Under the pieces are notes generated by a model, which searched no databases, was not told the DNA's origin, and was given only the letters and a program-made list of their open reading frames with translations. A stretch of 64,000 bases of DNA from Terriglobia bacterium. Lineage in GTDB: Bacteria; Acidobacteriota; Terriglobia; Bryobacterales; Bryobacteraceae. Each line of letters opens with the position of its first letter. The stretch's first letter is position 1. Below, piece by piece: positions 1 through 8,264 of the stretch. The position numbers were made by a program, and so were the translations under genes. The stretch is from assembly GCA_020073305.1 (NCBI GenBank), contig JAIQFK010000033.1, positions 1-64,000 of the forward strand. Direction: 5' to 3'.

Positions 1-428
1 CCACGACGTCCGCCGCCGAAAGAGGCGACGATCTTGATGGCTCCGGAGTGCTGCACGCCCGGAGTGTACGGATTCTTGGTCAGGTCATTGTTCAAGCTGA
101 ATGACTGCATTCCGTTCGGGGTGATCTTGCAACTGCAGCATTCCGCCAACTGCTGGTCCGGCGTGAACACGTAAACGTTCGCACACAGATCGCCACCCTT
201 AATTGTAGTCGGATCGCCCGACCCAAAACCACCGGTGGAACCTGGGTTCGTGATGTGCAGTTGCGCATCGGGGAAGCCCATGTTGGCATTGACGTAGTAG
301 CCGATATCATAGGACCCGCTGCCCTGTACAGACAGTACGGAGTCCTGCCCGAAGGCCAGAGTCGGAACCAGACACGTGAGCGCGATCGCAACAAGCGCGA
401 AGGTTAGTTTCGATTTCATCGTAAACAT
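1..428 (-). CDS. Secreted Cys-rich protein of unknown function, 3' end cut off
   Basis: This frame is open from an ATG at 428 to the window edge, giving 142 residues without a stop. A signal peptide covers about residues 1-28 and ends at LAFGQD. The mature part has NANMGF, NPGSTGG, GGDLCANVYVF and the Cys cluster AECCSC. The same elements in the same order occur in the next gene (466-1239), so the two are tandem paralogues. AAGGAGAA lies about 10 bases before the ATG; an in-frame ATG at 419 is the alternative start. Only 37 bases separate it from its upstream paralogue, so co-transcription is likely. I do not recognise a named domain. The role is unknown; export and disulfide or metal binding by the Cys cluster are inferred. 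Confidence 0.72.
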   Translation of the reverse strand, partial: MFTMKSKLTFALVAIALTCLVPTLAFGQDSVLSVQGSGSYDIGYYVNANMGFPDAQLHITNPGSTGGFGSGDPTTIKGGDLCANVYVFTPDQQLAECCSCKITPNGMQSFSLNNDLTKNPYTPGVQHSGAIKIVASFGGGRR

Positions 429-465
429 TGTCTAAATTCTCCTTTTCCAATTGGTTGTGATCTGC

Positions 466-1239
466 TCAATCACCAGTGCCACATGTGCACAGCCCAAAAC
501 CGCTGCCATTGAGTGCAATATTGGCGCACTGGTGCTGGATCTTGTAAAGTTCCGTACCGCCGTCGTCCCGGCTCTCAGCGCCATAGGATTCGCGGCCCAA
601 ATCAGCCTTCCGGAATTCCGTCTCCGTCAAAGTGAATAAGGTGCTGGCCCCCGTCAGCGTTGGGCGAACGTGGGTGATCCAACTGCGCAGCGAGCCCTCG
701 GGATAGAAGCTCGTAGCGGCCTTGGGAATGGTATAGCTGGTTCCGTTCCCGTTTGTTGTGGTGGTCACGCAGGAGCCATTGTCAGTGTTCGAAGTATCCG
801 AAGAGACAATCTTGATGAGGCCCGCGTGAGGCTTAGGTACAACGGTTGTGTTCTGCACTGGATTGGACGTAAGGTCCCCATCCAAGGTTAATGTGCGGAG
901 GCCATTGGGGCTGAGGAAACAGCTGCAGCATTCCGCCAGCTCCTGATCTGCTTTAAACACGTAGATGTTCGCACACAGATCGCCATCGATGCCGTCCACT
1001 AACTCGGCTGCCGAATAGCCGCCCGTGGAGCCGGGGTTGACAATGTTCAAATCTGCTTCGACAGAAAAGCCCATATTGGCGTTGCCGTAATAGCCAAGAT
1101 AATAGGCGTCCTTTGAATGTTCACTCGTGGTTGACTGCGCGAAGCCTGTTGAGGCCAAACAGGTGAAAATAACAGCGATCGTCAGGAGCGTCCATAGGAT
1201 TCGGGCGGTCCCGGCGGAGTTCCAGCGCCTTGTAAGCAT
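466..1239 (-). CDS. Secreted Cys-rich protein, full-length paralogue of the gene at 1-428
   Basis: A 257-residue exported protein. A long signal peptide occupies residues 1-35, with a hydrophobic core in LWTLLTIAVIF and a cleavage site near GFAQS. It shares NANMGF, NPGSTGG, GDLCANIYVF and AECCSCFLSPNG with the downstream paralogue. The C-terminus, which the window edge removes from the other copy, carries a further Cys region ending in FGLCTCGTGD. Two dense Cys clusters in an exported protein suggest a disulfide-stabilised or metal-binding fold, but no catalytic motif is visible. AAAAGGAGAA precedes the ATG at about 13 bases. It is transcribed with the partial paralogue that follows. The function is unknown. 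Confidence 0.75.
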   Translation of the reverse strand: MLTRRWNSAGTARILWTLLTIAVIFTCLASTGFAQSTTSEHSKDAYYLGYYGNANMGFSVEADLNIVNPGSTGGYSAAELVDGIDGDLCANIYVFKADQELAECCSCFLSPNGLRTLTLDGDLTSNPVQNTTVVPKPHAGLIKIVSSDTSNTDNGSCVTTTTNGNGTSYTIPKAATSFYPEGSLRSWITHVRPTLTGASTLFTLTETEFRKADLGRESYGAESRDDGGTELYKIQHQCANIALNGSGFGLCTCGTGD

Positions 1240-1301
1240 GAGAGACTTTGTTCTCCTTTTCGGAATGTGTCGGCGGTCTACGCCGAACCGCTATCATGTT
1301 G

Positions 1302-1516
1302 GCACTATTTCTCTTAGTGCTCAAGCATATGTGTGTTAAGAAAGTACTAATAGGTTTCTATGTAGCGGTGAAGTTGTCTTAGATGAAACTCGGTTCCGGG
1401 TCGCGCCTTAGTACTGTCTTAGTGAGTTCGCGAGCTAAAAGGCGGCTAACATATGACTACTAGTGAACCGTCGCATGCCTCGACCTGCCGCCACGAAACC
1501 CCAACCTCTTAGTGCT
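1302..1516. repeat. Repeated TTAGTGC/TTAGTACT motifs in a 385-base gap
   Basis: The gap 1240-1624 has no convincing gene. The 11-mer CTCTTAGTGCT occurs exactly at 1311-1321 and 1506-1516. TTAGTACT occurs at 1408-1415 and in inverted form (AGTACTAA) at 1343-1350, and TTAGTG at 1419-1424. GCACTA at 1302-1307 pairs with TAGTGC at 1315-1320 around a 7-base loop. The cluster lies upstream of the minus-strand Cys-rich pair, so it could be a set of operator sites or a relic of a duplicated element. The binding protein is unknown. Confidence 0.4.
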
Positions 1517-1624
1517 TTCCAACTAGATCACGCGCAGTTATGCACATGACCTATGGCCCTGGATCAGTCGGTAATTCTTTACTAACGGCAAACCCGGCGA
1601 GCAAACTGCATGCGAGATTGTGCC

Positions 1625-3127
1625 TTACTTCAACGCGTTCTCCAGAAACCCTGCGACTTCGCGCTTCAGCTTCTCGAGCGATTTGGAGTCGATGTAGACC
1701 ATGTGGCCTGCCTCATATTCGCCGGTGCGGATGTTTCCACGCAACTTCGGATCGAGGCCCATGTGCGTCAGCGTGTACTCGGTGGCGAAGTACGGAGTCG
1801 CGAGATCGAAGCAGCCGGAGGCCACGTAGAGCTTCATGTACGGGTTCTTCGCAAACGCGCTACGCAGATCGTCGCTGGTATCCGGGAAACCTTGCCGGCT
1901 GCTCGATGGTCCCCACTCCCACGGGCTGGTGATGCCTTCACCCAGAATGTAATATTCCAGATCCGTCTTGTAACCTAGCTCGCCGCGCACGTAGTTGTTG
2001 AAGGTTGTCGTATAAGGAGGACGAATGGCCGCAAGGCTGGGATCATATTCCGGCGCGCCCGTTGCCGCGGACTCATCCACTCCCTTGAACCGGCTATCCA
2101 GACGCCCAACGGTGCGTTTCTGATCGCGCAGCAGCTCCTTGGTGAACGCAAAGATCGGCACGCGCAGATTGCTGTTGTCGATGTAGCGCGGTTCCAGTCC
2201 CGTGTAGCGCGCGAGCCGGTCGATGGTCGCCTGGCGCTCGGCCGCCGTCAGCCTGTCTCCCTTCGCCAGCGCTTCGGCATAGCCGGTCTCCGCCCACCCT
2301 TCGACTTCCTTCAGCGTCTTCCGCAAGTCGCGTTCGAGGTCCGGCGGCAGCTTGTGGTGATACCACGCCGTCGCCGTGTAACTCGGAAGGTACAAAACAT
2401 ACGGCAGATCGTTGCCCTTGCCGAAACTCAAGGTTTGAAAATTCAGGATGGACGACACCAGCACGATGCCGTTGAAAGCGATGCCTCGATCGATGAGGTA
2501 TCCGGAGAGTCCGGCGGCGCGCGTGGTGCCGTAGCTTTCTCCTACCAGAAACAGCGGCGACGTCCAGCGCTCGTAGCGCGTGAGATACATGCGGATGAAC
2601 TCGCCTACCGATTCGATGTCTCCGCGCAGGTTCCAGAACTTCTTGCCGAGTTCCGGCTTGGTAGGCCGGCTGTAGCCCGTGCCCACCGGATCGATGAAAA
2701 CCAGATCACTCTGGTCGAGCCAGGTGTACTCGTTGTCGACCAGGTGAAAGGGAGGCGAGGGCATCTCGCCGTTGGCCAGCATGACCACGCGCTTCGGTCC
2801 GATGGCGCCCAGGTGCAGCCACACCGATGCCGACCCCGGTCCGCCGTTGAAAGAAAACATGAGCGGGCGGCGGCTGGCGTCGCTGACGCCATCGAGCGTG
2901 TACGCCATGAAAAAGATATGAGCCTCGGTGTCGCCCTTGGCGTCACGAATGGGCATCATACCCGTGGTCACGGTGTACTTGAGCGGACGGCCGCTCACGC
3001 GGATCTCGTGGTGCGTGACAACCGGAGCTTCGTCTTTTTCAGACGGCTTCGCCTCAGGTGGTTTGGGCGTATCCGCGGGAGGCGCGGCCTGCATCAACAG
3101 AAGCGCGAGCAGGAGGGATGAGAGCAT
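1625..3127 (-). CDS. Peptidase S10 family serine carboxypeptidase, exported
   Basis: A 500-residue protein of the S10 family, which removes C-terminal amino acids from peptides. The oxyanion region NGGPGSAS lies at about 94-101 and the nucleophile Ser is in GESYGTTRAAG near residue 198. The later catalytic Asp is in SGCFDLATPYFATEY and the His in YEAGHMVY, so the triad appears intact. The open frame begins at a TTG (3184), but the ATG at 3127 gives a proper signal peptide (MLSSLLLALLLMQAAPPAD) followed by a Pro/Lys-rich linker, so I use it. It is probably periplasmic or secreted and feeds on peptides. It stands alone, with no partner gene on the same strand immediately beside it. Confidence 0.9.
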   Translation of the reverse strand: MLSSLLLALLLMQAAPPADTPKPPEAKPSEKDEAPVVTHHEIRVSGRPLKYTVTTGMMPIRDAKGDTEAHIFFMAYTLDGVSDASRRPLMFSFNGGPGSASVWLHLGAIGPKRVVMLANGEMPSPPFHLVDNEYTWLDQSDLVFIDPVGTGYSRPTKPELGKKFWNLRGDIESVGEFIRMYLTRYERWTSPLFLVGESYGTTRAAGLSGYLIDRGIAFNGIVLVSSILNFQTLSFGKGNDLPYVLYLPSYTATAWYHHKLPPDLERDLRKTLKEVEGWAETGYAEALAKGDRLTAAERQATIDRLARYTGLEPRYIDNSNLRVPIFAFTKELLRDQKRTVGRLDSRFKGVDESAATGAPEYDPSLAAIRPPYTTTFNNYVRGELGYKTDLEYYILGEGITSPWEWGPSSSRQGFPDTSDDLRSAFAKNPYMKLYVASGCFDLATPYFATEYTLTHMGLDPKLRGNIRTGEYEAGHMVYIDSKSLEKLKREVAGFLENALK

Positions 3128-3272
3128 CCCAAGATTATGCCAGGATTGCCTGCGATGCGAGCGGCGGTTTGGTGCGCACGGCAACCAGCGTCACGTCCGC
3201 GCCAGCGCTTCGTGATGCCATCAATCCGCGAAGCGCCGCGGTATGTTTGCGACGCTTCCCGGAGAGGCTGCG

Positions 3273-3719
3273 TCAGTACGCGCCGCTGGTGGCAATCGGT
3301 ACCGTCGTCTGCGACGGCGCGCTGGCTCGCTCCACCCTCATGCCCGCATTCTTGGCGACGGCGAAGACGTAGGACTGTCCCACAATACCGGCGTCCAGGT
3401 GCCGTACCACGTTTACGCCATTGATCTGCTCGAGGCGGAGCGTGCTCCGTGCCGAGATTTCCCGCGGATATCCGGTGCCCGTGAGAATGGAAGCTTGCAC
3501 GCCCTCACCTGTGAGGCGCACCAACCGGGCGCCCTGCGTTTGATCGAGACTCATTGCGATCGAATATTGTCCGGGGTGCAAAAGAGTCTTCCCCCAATAA
3601 GCCTCAGTCGTTAAGTTGAAGGTCCCCTTGAACACTTCTTGCGCGGCTGCACGCGGTGTGGTGATGCCGATAACAAAAGCCAGCATGAGAACCAGCGTCC
3701 CGTATTTTGCGTATTTCAC
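3273..3719 (-). CDS. Small exported protein of unknown function
   Basis: A 148-residue protein with a clear signal peptide (residues 1-27, cleavage near PRAAAQE). The mature part looks beta-rich (KGTFNLTTEAYWGKTLLHPGQYSIAM) and ends in a Ser/Pro/Thr-rich tail. The start is GTG, preceded by AAAAAGGAGAAC at a good distance; the same AAAGGAGAA leader precedes the Cys-rich secreted genes at the window start. It is divergent from the winged-helix/TPR regulator 60 bases away, so that regulator may control it. I recall similar short proteins in acidobacterial genomes but no assigned function. Confidence 0.7.
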   Translation of the reverse strand: MKYAKYGTLVLMLAFVIGITTPRAAAQEVFKGTFNLTTEAYWGKTLLHPGQYSIAMSLDQTQGARLVRLTGEGVQASILTGTGYPREISARSTLRLEQINGVNVVRHLDAGIVGQSYVFAVAKNAGMRVERASAPSQTTVPIATSGAY

Positions 3720-3778
3720 AGTTGTTCTCCTTTTTTTGCGACAACCTTCTGAGCACGTCGGTCGTCCAATGAGTAGAC

Positions 3779-5149
3779 GTGATTACGGACATGCCAGCAG
3801 GTCAGGAAGATGTCAAGTCTCTGCCGGCCCGTGCGCCCCGCAAACTCAGGTTCGGAGTCTTCGAGGTGGACCTGGATAGCCGGGAACTGCTTAAGTCCGG
3901 TCGCCAGATAAGGCTGCAGCGGAAGCCGTTTCAGGTCCTGGAACTGTTGTTGCGAATCCGAGGCCGCTTCGTATCGCGCGCCGAGCTGACGCGCGAACTC
4001 TGGCCGAATTTACACGTGAACTTCGAGCGCAGTTTGAACACGGCGGTTAACGCTCTGCGAAAGGCTCTGGGGGACTCATCCCACAATCCGGGTTACATTG
4101 AAACGCGGCCGGGACTCGGCTATCGCTTCATCGCGCCGGTTCAGGAGATGATTCAGAATCAAGTTGCAGTTGTAAATCAGGATGCTCACCAGAACTGTGC
4201 AAAGGCCAGATACTTTCTGAATAAACAAACGCAGGAAGATCTGCACAAGGCGATTGCGTATTTTCAAGCGGCGCTGGATGAAGATTCCAGGTGCGCGCGA
4301 GCCTACGCGGGCCTCGCCGAAACGTCTTGGCTTGCCGCCCTGATGAACATGGAGCCCCCTGGTGAAGCCGGCTCACGCGCCAGGTTATTGGCGACGACCG
4401 CAGCCGAACTCGATCCGGATAATGCGTCAGCCCGGACCGCCCTCGGCTGTGTGAAGAGGTTTTTCGAATGGGATTGGGCCGGAGCCGCGGAAGAGTTTCG
4501 CCGAGCGGTGGCCCTCGACGCGAGTTGCCCCGTGGTGCGCCAGGCGTACGGTTCGTTTTTATCGTCTACAGGAAACATGCAGGACGCACTGCATGAGTAT
4601 CGCCTCGCGCAGGGATTGGATCCGGTCTCGCCGGCAGCCCATGTGGAGGCAGCCTGGACTCTCTACCTGGCGCGCGATTCGGTTGGGGCCCATGAGCAGT
4701 GCTGGAAGATGCTCGCATTAGAACCGAGTTTCGGCGCCGCGCAACACGTGCTGGGCTTGGCCTACGAACAAATGCAGATGTACGATGAGGCCGTTATCGA
4801 GATTCAGAATGCGCAGAGTTCGGGTGACGAGCAGCCGGCAGTGATAGCGGCTCTAGGGCATGCGTGGGCGAAGGCCGGCAACACGGGGGAGGCCCAAAAA
4901 ACGCTCCACCGACTGAAACAACTCTCGGCGAAACGCTACGTCTCGCCATACTGGCATGCGATCGTCTGCGCCGGTCTTGGACACAGCGATCTCGCCATCG
5001 AGTGGCTGGAAACAGCCTATCAACAGCGGGACGTTTGGCTAACGTGGCTCGCAGTCGATCCGCGTTTCGACGAATTGCGTGACGCGCCGGGCTTCAAGTC
5101 GATCTTGCATAGAATGCATTTCGAGCTCGCCGAAGCTCTCAGCAGCTAA
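3779..5149 (+). CDS. Winged-helix (OmpR-type) DNA-binding protein with TPR sensor region
   Basis: A 456-residue one-component regulator. Residues about 20-115 form an OmpR/CadC-type winged helix, with FEVDLDSRELLKSGRQIRL, a recognition region NTAVNALRKALGD and the wing GYIETRPGLGYRFIAPV. The rest, from about 130, is a run of tetratricopeptide-like helical repeats (AYAGLAETSW, ARTALGCVKRFFEWDW, AAHVEAAWTLYLARDS, GAAQHVLGLAYEQMQMYDEA) likely to bind a protein or peptide. No receiver domain or membrane segment is seen, so it is probably cytoplasmic and not phosphorylated. The start is GTG at 3779, with ATG at 3791 as the alternative; neither has a strong ribosome site. It is divergent from the exported protein at 3273-3719 and sits amid secreted-protein genes. 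Confidence 0.85.
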   Translation: MITDMPAGQEDVKSLPARAPRKLRFGVFEVDLDSRELLKSGRQIRLQRKPFQVLELLLRIRGRFVSRAELTRELWPNLHVNFERSLNTAVNALRKALGDSSHNPGYIETRPGLGYRFIAPVQEMIQNQVAVVNQDAHQNCAKARYFLNKQTQEDLHKAIAYFQAALDEDSRCARAYAGLAETSWLAALMNMEPPGEAGSRARLLATTAAELDPDNASARTALGCVKRFFEWDWAGAAEEFRRAVALDASCPVVRQAYGSFLSSTGNMQDALHEYRLAQGLDPVSPAAHVEAAWTLYLARDSVGAHEQCWKMLALEPSFGAAQHVLGLAYEQMQMYDEAVIEIQNAQSSGDEQPAVIAALGHAWAKAGNTGEAQKTLHRLKQLSAKRYVSPYWHAIVCAGLGHSDLAIEWLETAYQQRDVWLTWLAVDPRFDELRDAPGFKSILHRMHFELAEALSS

Positions 5150-5388
5150 GAAATGCAGGCTCAAGAACCGCTCCCTACGGGGAACACGTAGGTTTCTGGA
5201 TTTCTTCCTTTGGCAAATTGTTGGCTGGCGCGGAACAAGAAACCAAGAGTCTCTCGGCGATCGACTTTTTTTACACTTTGACGCCCGACGTTTTCACACT
5301 TCTACCGGACAACTTCAACAATCATAGAAGTTAGAGGGCTCGCGCCCTCGAATTCGCCTTACCCATCAAAAAAGAGGATAAACATCGT

Positions 5389-5889
5389 ATGAAGAACGCT
5401 CGCTTGTTGTTGTTGGTTGCTCTGTTGGCATCCGCTTCATTGGCCCATGCCCAGAATATCGTCCGCTGGAAGACCGTCGTCGGGGTGATTACTGCTCCGA
5501 ACGTGGACAACCCGGTGGCCGGCTCCATTCACAGCGGCACCAGTCCCTGGACCACCAGAGGAGGTTACGCTACCGTCAATCTCGCGAACGGTGCGTTGGC
5601 CTTCAATGTTGAAGGTCTCGTATTGAATGGTGGAAATTTCACCGGCACTCTTCCGTCCGGATTTCCTAATGTCGTCGGCACGTTGGTCTGCAATTCCGGC
5701 AGCGCAAGCCAAGTGATACTGGATACGCCGCAGGTTTCACTCAGCCAGCAAGGCGATGCGGATTTCTCGGGCAATCTCGTAGGCATCCCGCCCGCCCAGT
5801 GTACAAACCCGCTGTTCCTGGTCCGGGTGCCTGCCCTTGGCGGGAAATGGATTGCTAGCGGCGCCGTCCGCACTACTGACAGCCAATAG
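5389..5889 (+). CDS. Exported protein of unknown function
   Basis: A 166-residue protein with a typical signal peptide (MKNARLLLLVALLASASLAHA, then QNIVRW). The mature part is polar and beta-rich, with Gly/Asn turns (VEGLVLNGGNFTGTLPSG) and two Cys in VGTLVCNSG and PAQCTNP that could pair. The ATG is preceded by AAGAGGATAAAC. A 239-base upstream gap separates it from the regulator gene and may hold its own promoter. A hairpin followed by TATTTT lies 13 bases after the stop, so it is probably a single-gene unit. No recognised domain. Confidence 0.72.
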   Translation: MKNARLLLLVALLASASLAHAQNIVRWKTVVGVITAPNVDNPVAGSIHSGTSPWTTRGGYATVNLANGALAFNVEGLVLNGGNFTGTLPSGFPNVVGTLVCNSGSASQVILDTPQVSLSQQGDADFSGNLVGIPPAQCTNPLFLVRVPALGGKWIASGAVRTTDSQ

Positions 5890-5902
5890 CCACGTGGAAC
5901 AT

Positions 5903-5929
5903 GGCGAGGTCACACAGGCCTCGCCGTAT
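5903..5929 (+). terminator. Rho-independent terminator after the exported protein gene
   Basis: GGCGAGG at 5903-5909 pairs with CCTCGCC at 5919-5925 around a 9-base loop, followed by GTATTTT. It lies directly after the stop codon at 5889. Confidence 0.6.
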
Positions 5930-6041
5930 TTTCACCATTGGCGACTATGATGCGCGGAGCTTTCGTAGTTGCACTCGCACCAGAATCGCAGCCGGCTCGC
6001 AGGCTGGTAGACGAAGTTGAGTGAGAAAGGAATGGTCTGTT

Positions 6042-6524
6042 GTGCCTTCGCCGAAAGTTCATCTTGTTTCTAATTTTTGGCCCATGGCTGCAGTAATGTT
6101 GCTGCTTCTCGAATGCCAGGCTATAGCCCGGGCACAGGATGCCCCGAGTACGGGTGCAGTCGTGAGCGCCTCTGAAGGGATCAACTCCTCCGCGCCGGCG
6201 AACCCTCGTTTTGAGCCGGACTCTTTCTCGAAATTGGACCGGCTCAACGATCTTCTGGCACAACGGACGGCGGCCGAACAGGCACAGAAGCAGCGGGAGG
6301 CCGCCCGGGAAGAGTACCAGTTCGTTAACCACTTCAATCACCTTGTAGATGCCGTCTTGGATTTCTCGAAGAGTTATAACGCGAATCACACCGTGGATCT
6401 GAATAGGATCAAGGCTCTGAAGAAAGCCTGGCATGATCTGGAAAAGAACTCCGGCTTCTTCAGAGCCGGCGAGACTGGCCGCTCAGATCAGCGCAATCGC
6501 AAGCAGTCTGCGGCCTCAGACTGA
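6042..6524 (+). CDS. Small exported alpha-helical protein of unknown function
   Basis: The frame is open from a GTG at 6021, but the GTG at 6042 has AAAGGA at a suitable distance and leaves a better signal peptide (VHLVSNFWPMAAVMLLLLECQAIARAQDAP), so I use it (160 residues). The mature part has a Gln/Glu/Ala-rich helix (AQRTAAEQAQKQREAAREEY) with coiled-coil character. It continues with a helical segment (YQFVNHFNHLVDAVLDFSKS) and a basic end. No enzyme motif is visible. It is followed by a convergent outer-membrane barrel gene whose stop is 27 bases away. The function is unknown; an envelope role is inferred from export only. Confidence 0.6.
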   Translation: MPSPKVHLVSNFWPMAAVMLLLLECQAIARAQDAPSTGAVVSASEGINSSAPANPRFEPDSFSKLDRLNDLLAQRTAAEQAQKQREAAREEYQFVNHFNHLVDAVLDFSKSYNANHTVDLNRIKALKKAWHDLEKNSGFFRAGETGRSDQRNRKQSAASD

Positions 6525-6551
6525 TTTTCTGCCTCTAAGAACTCCAGGGGT

Positions 6552-7337
6552 TCAGAACGTTAGCGCGATTCCGATCGCGAGTTCGTCTCTGCGCGATCGG
6601 GTGGAATCGGAGGCGAACGTGGCTCCCATCCAGCGCGTGAACCGCAGTTCCGGAGTGAGCTTGATGCCGAAATCGTCCACGAAGCGCAGGCCCACGCCTA
6701 CCACTGCTCCAGCCAGATTCCGTTTCGCCGGCACAGCGGCTATGTTGTCCGAAGTCGTCGAGCCGTCGGGTAGCGTGGTTTGATTGCTGGTTCGGATGTG
6801 CGAGACGTTTCGCAACTCGCCGCCGCCCGCAAAATACAGCTTGGAAAGGAACCCGCTCTCGCTGAGCCCGCGCCAACGCAGCATCACTGGAGCGTCCCAC
6901 AGCGTGGCCCGGGTCTGTTCGGTGATCGTTGTCACGTTGCCGTCAGCGGTGATCGCGTCCGTCTTGGTGTAGTTCAGACGGTGGTAGAGGAATTCCCCGC
7001 TCACGGTGAAGCTTCGTGTCACCCTGAACTCCAGGCTGAGCCCGAACGCAATCTGCAAATACGTGTTGGTCGTGCTGATGGCATAGCTCTGGGTGGACTT
7101 CGCGGGAGTGAGATTCTCATCCTTGTTCTTGAGCACATTGAAAGGTAAACCGTTGAGCCGTCCGCCGAAGGAGAACCGGCTCCAGCCCAGCGTTTCCGGC
7201 TCGGGCACCGGACGCGAAGAGGACTCCTGCCCGCAGACTGGCGTCGCCAAAGCCAGATAAGCCCCGCATAGGGCGGCGAGGCAGCCATACCGGGATCGCC
7301 GCGTGCCACTGGTTCTGTAAATTCCATTTCGTCGCAT
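6552..7337 (-). CDS. Outer-membrane beta-barrel protein
   Basis: A 261-residue protein from the ATG at 7337. The open frame reaches a TTG at 7373, but the ATG places a basic N-terminus directly before the signal peptide (LAALCGAYLALATPVCGQES). The mature region alternates polar and hydrophobic residues with repeated aromatic-ended strands (TYLQIAFGLSLEFRVTR, SFTVSGEFLYHRLNY, FLSKLYFAGGGELRNV, GAVVGVGLRFVDDFG) and ends ELAIGIALTF, a terminal-Phe signature recognised by the outer-membrane assembly machinery. About 8 strands fit the length, as in OmpA/OmpX-like porin-fold proteins. The 62 bases separating it from the divergent gene at 7400 must hold both promoters. Its specific role is unknown. 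Confidence 0.75.
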   Translation of the reverse strand: MRRNGIYRTSGTRRSRYGCLAALCGAYLALATPVCGQESSSRPVPEPETLGWSRFSFGGRLNGLPFNVLKNKDENLTPAKSTQSYAISTTNTYLQIAFGLSLEFRVTRSFTVSGEFLYHRLNYTKTDAITADGNVTTITEQTRATLWDAPVMLRWRGLSESGFLSKLYFAGGGELRNVSHIRTSNQTTLPDGSTTSDNIAAVPAKRNLAGAVVGVGLRFVDDFGIKLTPELRFTRWMGATFASDSTRSRRDELAIGIALTF

Positions 7338-7399
7338 CTGTAGAATTGCCTGAACGCGCCGAAAAGTTCCCAAAAAGTCCGGCTAAAATAAGGAAGACC

Positions 7400-8257
7400 A
7401 TGGCAGCAGCGCTGCGCGTCCTGATGACTCTCCTTGTGCTCGCCGCCGCCCTGTGTGGCCAGGAACAACAGGTTCCTACGCCCAAGCCGGGCTGGCCGTG
7501 CGTGGCGGGCAGAGCTGTGGATCCGTCCTATGTCAGCACCGCCGAGGCGACCGGCGGCCAGGTTTTTCTGTTCGATCGCTCTGAGGCAGCGAGATCCATG
7601 GTGCTCGTGGGCGTCGCCGGCAAGCACGAGGACACCCTTTTTCGCGCCACGGGAACTTTGTCTACGGGTTTGAGGGAATTCACTTTTCCGGTGGATTCGA
7701 CGGTCGAAAGCCTGATGGTTTCGGTGACCCTGCAGTGCCTGCAATCCATCACCGCGTACCGGCCGTCGAGTACTGAGGTTCATTCCGGCGAACCCGGCGC
7801 GGACGACAACCGTTTTCGCTCCGGCCGGATTCTGATCCTTGCACACCCCGACGCCGGAATGTGGCGCATCAAGATCGCCGGCGCAGGAATGTTTTTCGTC
7901 GTGGCGCAGGCAAAGAGCTCCATCTCTCTCGACAACGTGGAATTCGTCGAGCCTGGGGGCCGGCCGGGGCACGAAGGGTTGTTCCCGGTGAAAGGCCCTC
8001 TGCATCTCGGAGAAAAGCGCATGCTCTCGGTGCGCATGAGGGCGCCGCGCGGCGAGGCGACCTTTCGCCAGGTCAACTCAGCGGGTGAAACGCTGGAGGC
8101 GCTGGATCTGAAGCTCAGCGACCAGAGCAGCGAGGACCGCGCGTTTCTGGGCACCCTCACACTGAAACACAGCGCCTTCCGCCTGGCAGTCGAGGGCCGG
8201 GACGAAGCTGGATATCCCTATCAGCGAGTCCTTCCCCGGCTGATTCAGATTAACTGA
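7400..8257 (+). CDS. Exported protein of unknown function
   Basis: A 285-residue protein. The ATG at 7400 has AGGAAG just upstream and begins a signal peptide (AALRVLMTLLVLAAALCGQEQ); the longer frame from 7346 lacks such support. The mature part is beta-rich. The stretch HPDAGMWRIKIAGAGMFFVVAQAKSSISL resembles the Ig-like segment that follows von Willebrand type A domains in secreted proteins of the hemicentin type. However, no vWA metal-binding motif (DxSxS) is seen here. It may be a secreted beta-sandwich binding protein. It is divergent from the outer-membrane barrel and convergent with the DinB-like gene. Confidence 0.65.
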   Translation: MAAALRVLMTLLVLAAALCGQEQQVPTPKPGWPCVAGRAVDPSYVSTAEATGGQVFLFDRSEAARSMVLVGVAGKHEDTLFRATGTLSTGLREFTFPVDSTVESLMVSVTLQCLQSITAYRPSSTEVHSGEPGADDNRFRSGRILILAHPDAGMWRIKIAGAGMFFVVAQAKSSISLDNVEFVEPGGRPGHEGLFPVKGPLHLGEKRMLSVRMRAPRGEATFRQVNSAGETLEALDLKLSDQSSEDRAFLGTLTLKHSAFRLAVEGRDEAGYPYQRVLPRLIQIN

Positions 8258-8264
8258 AGAGACT

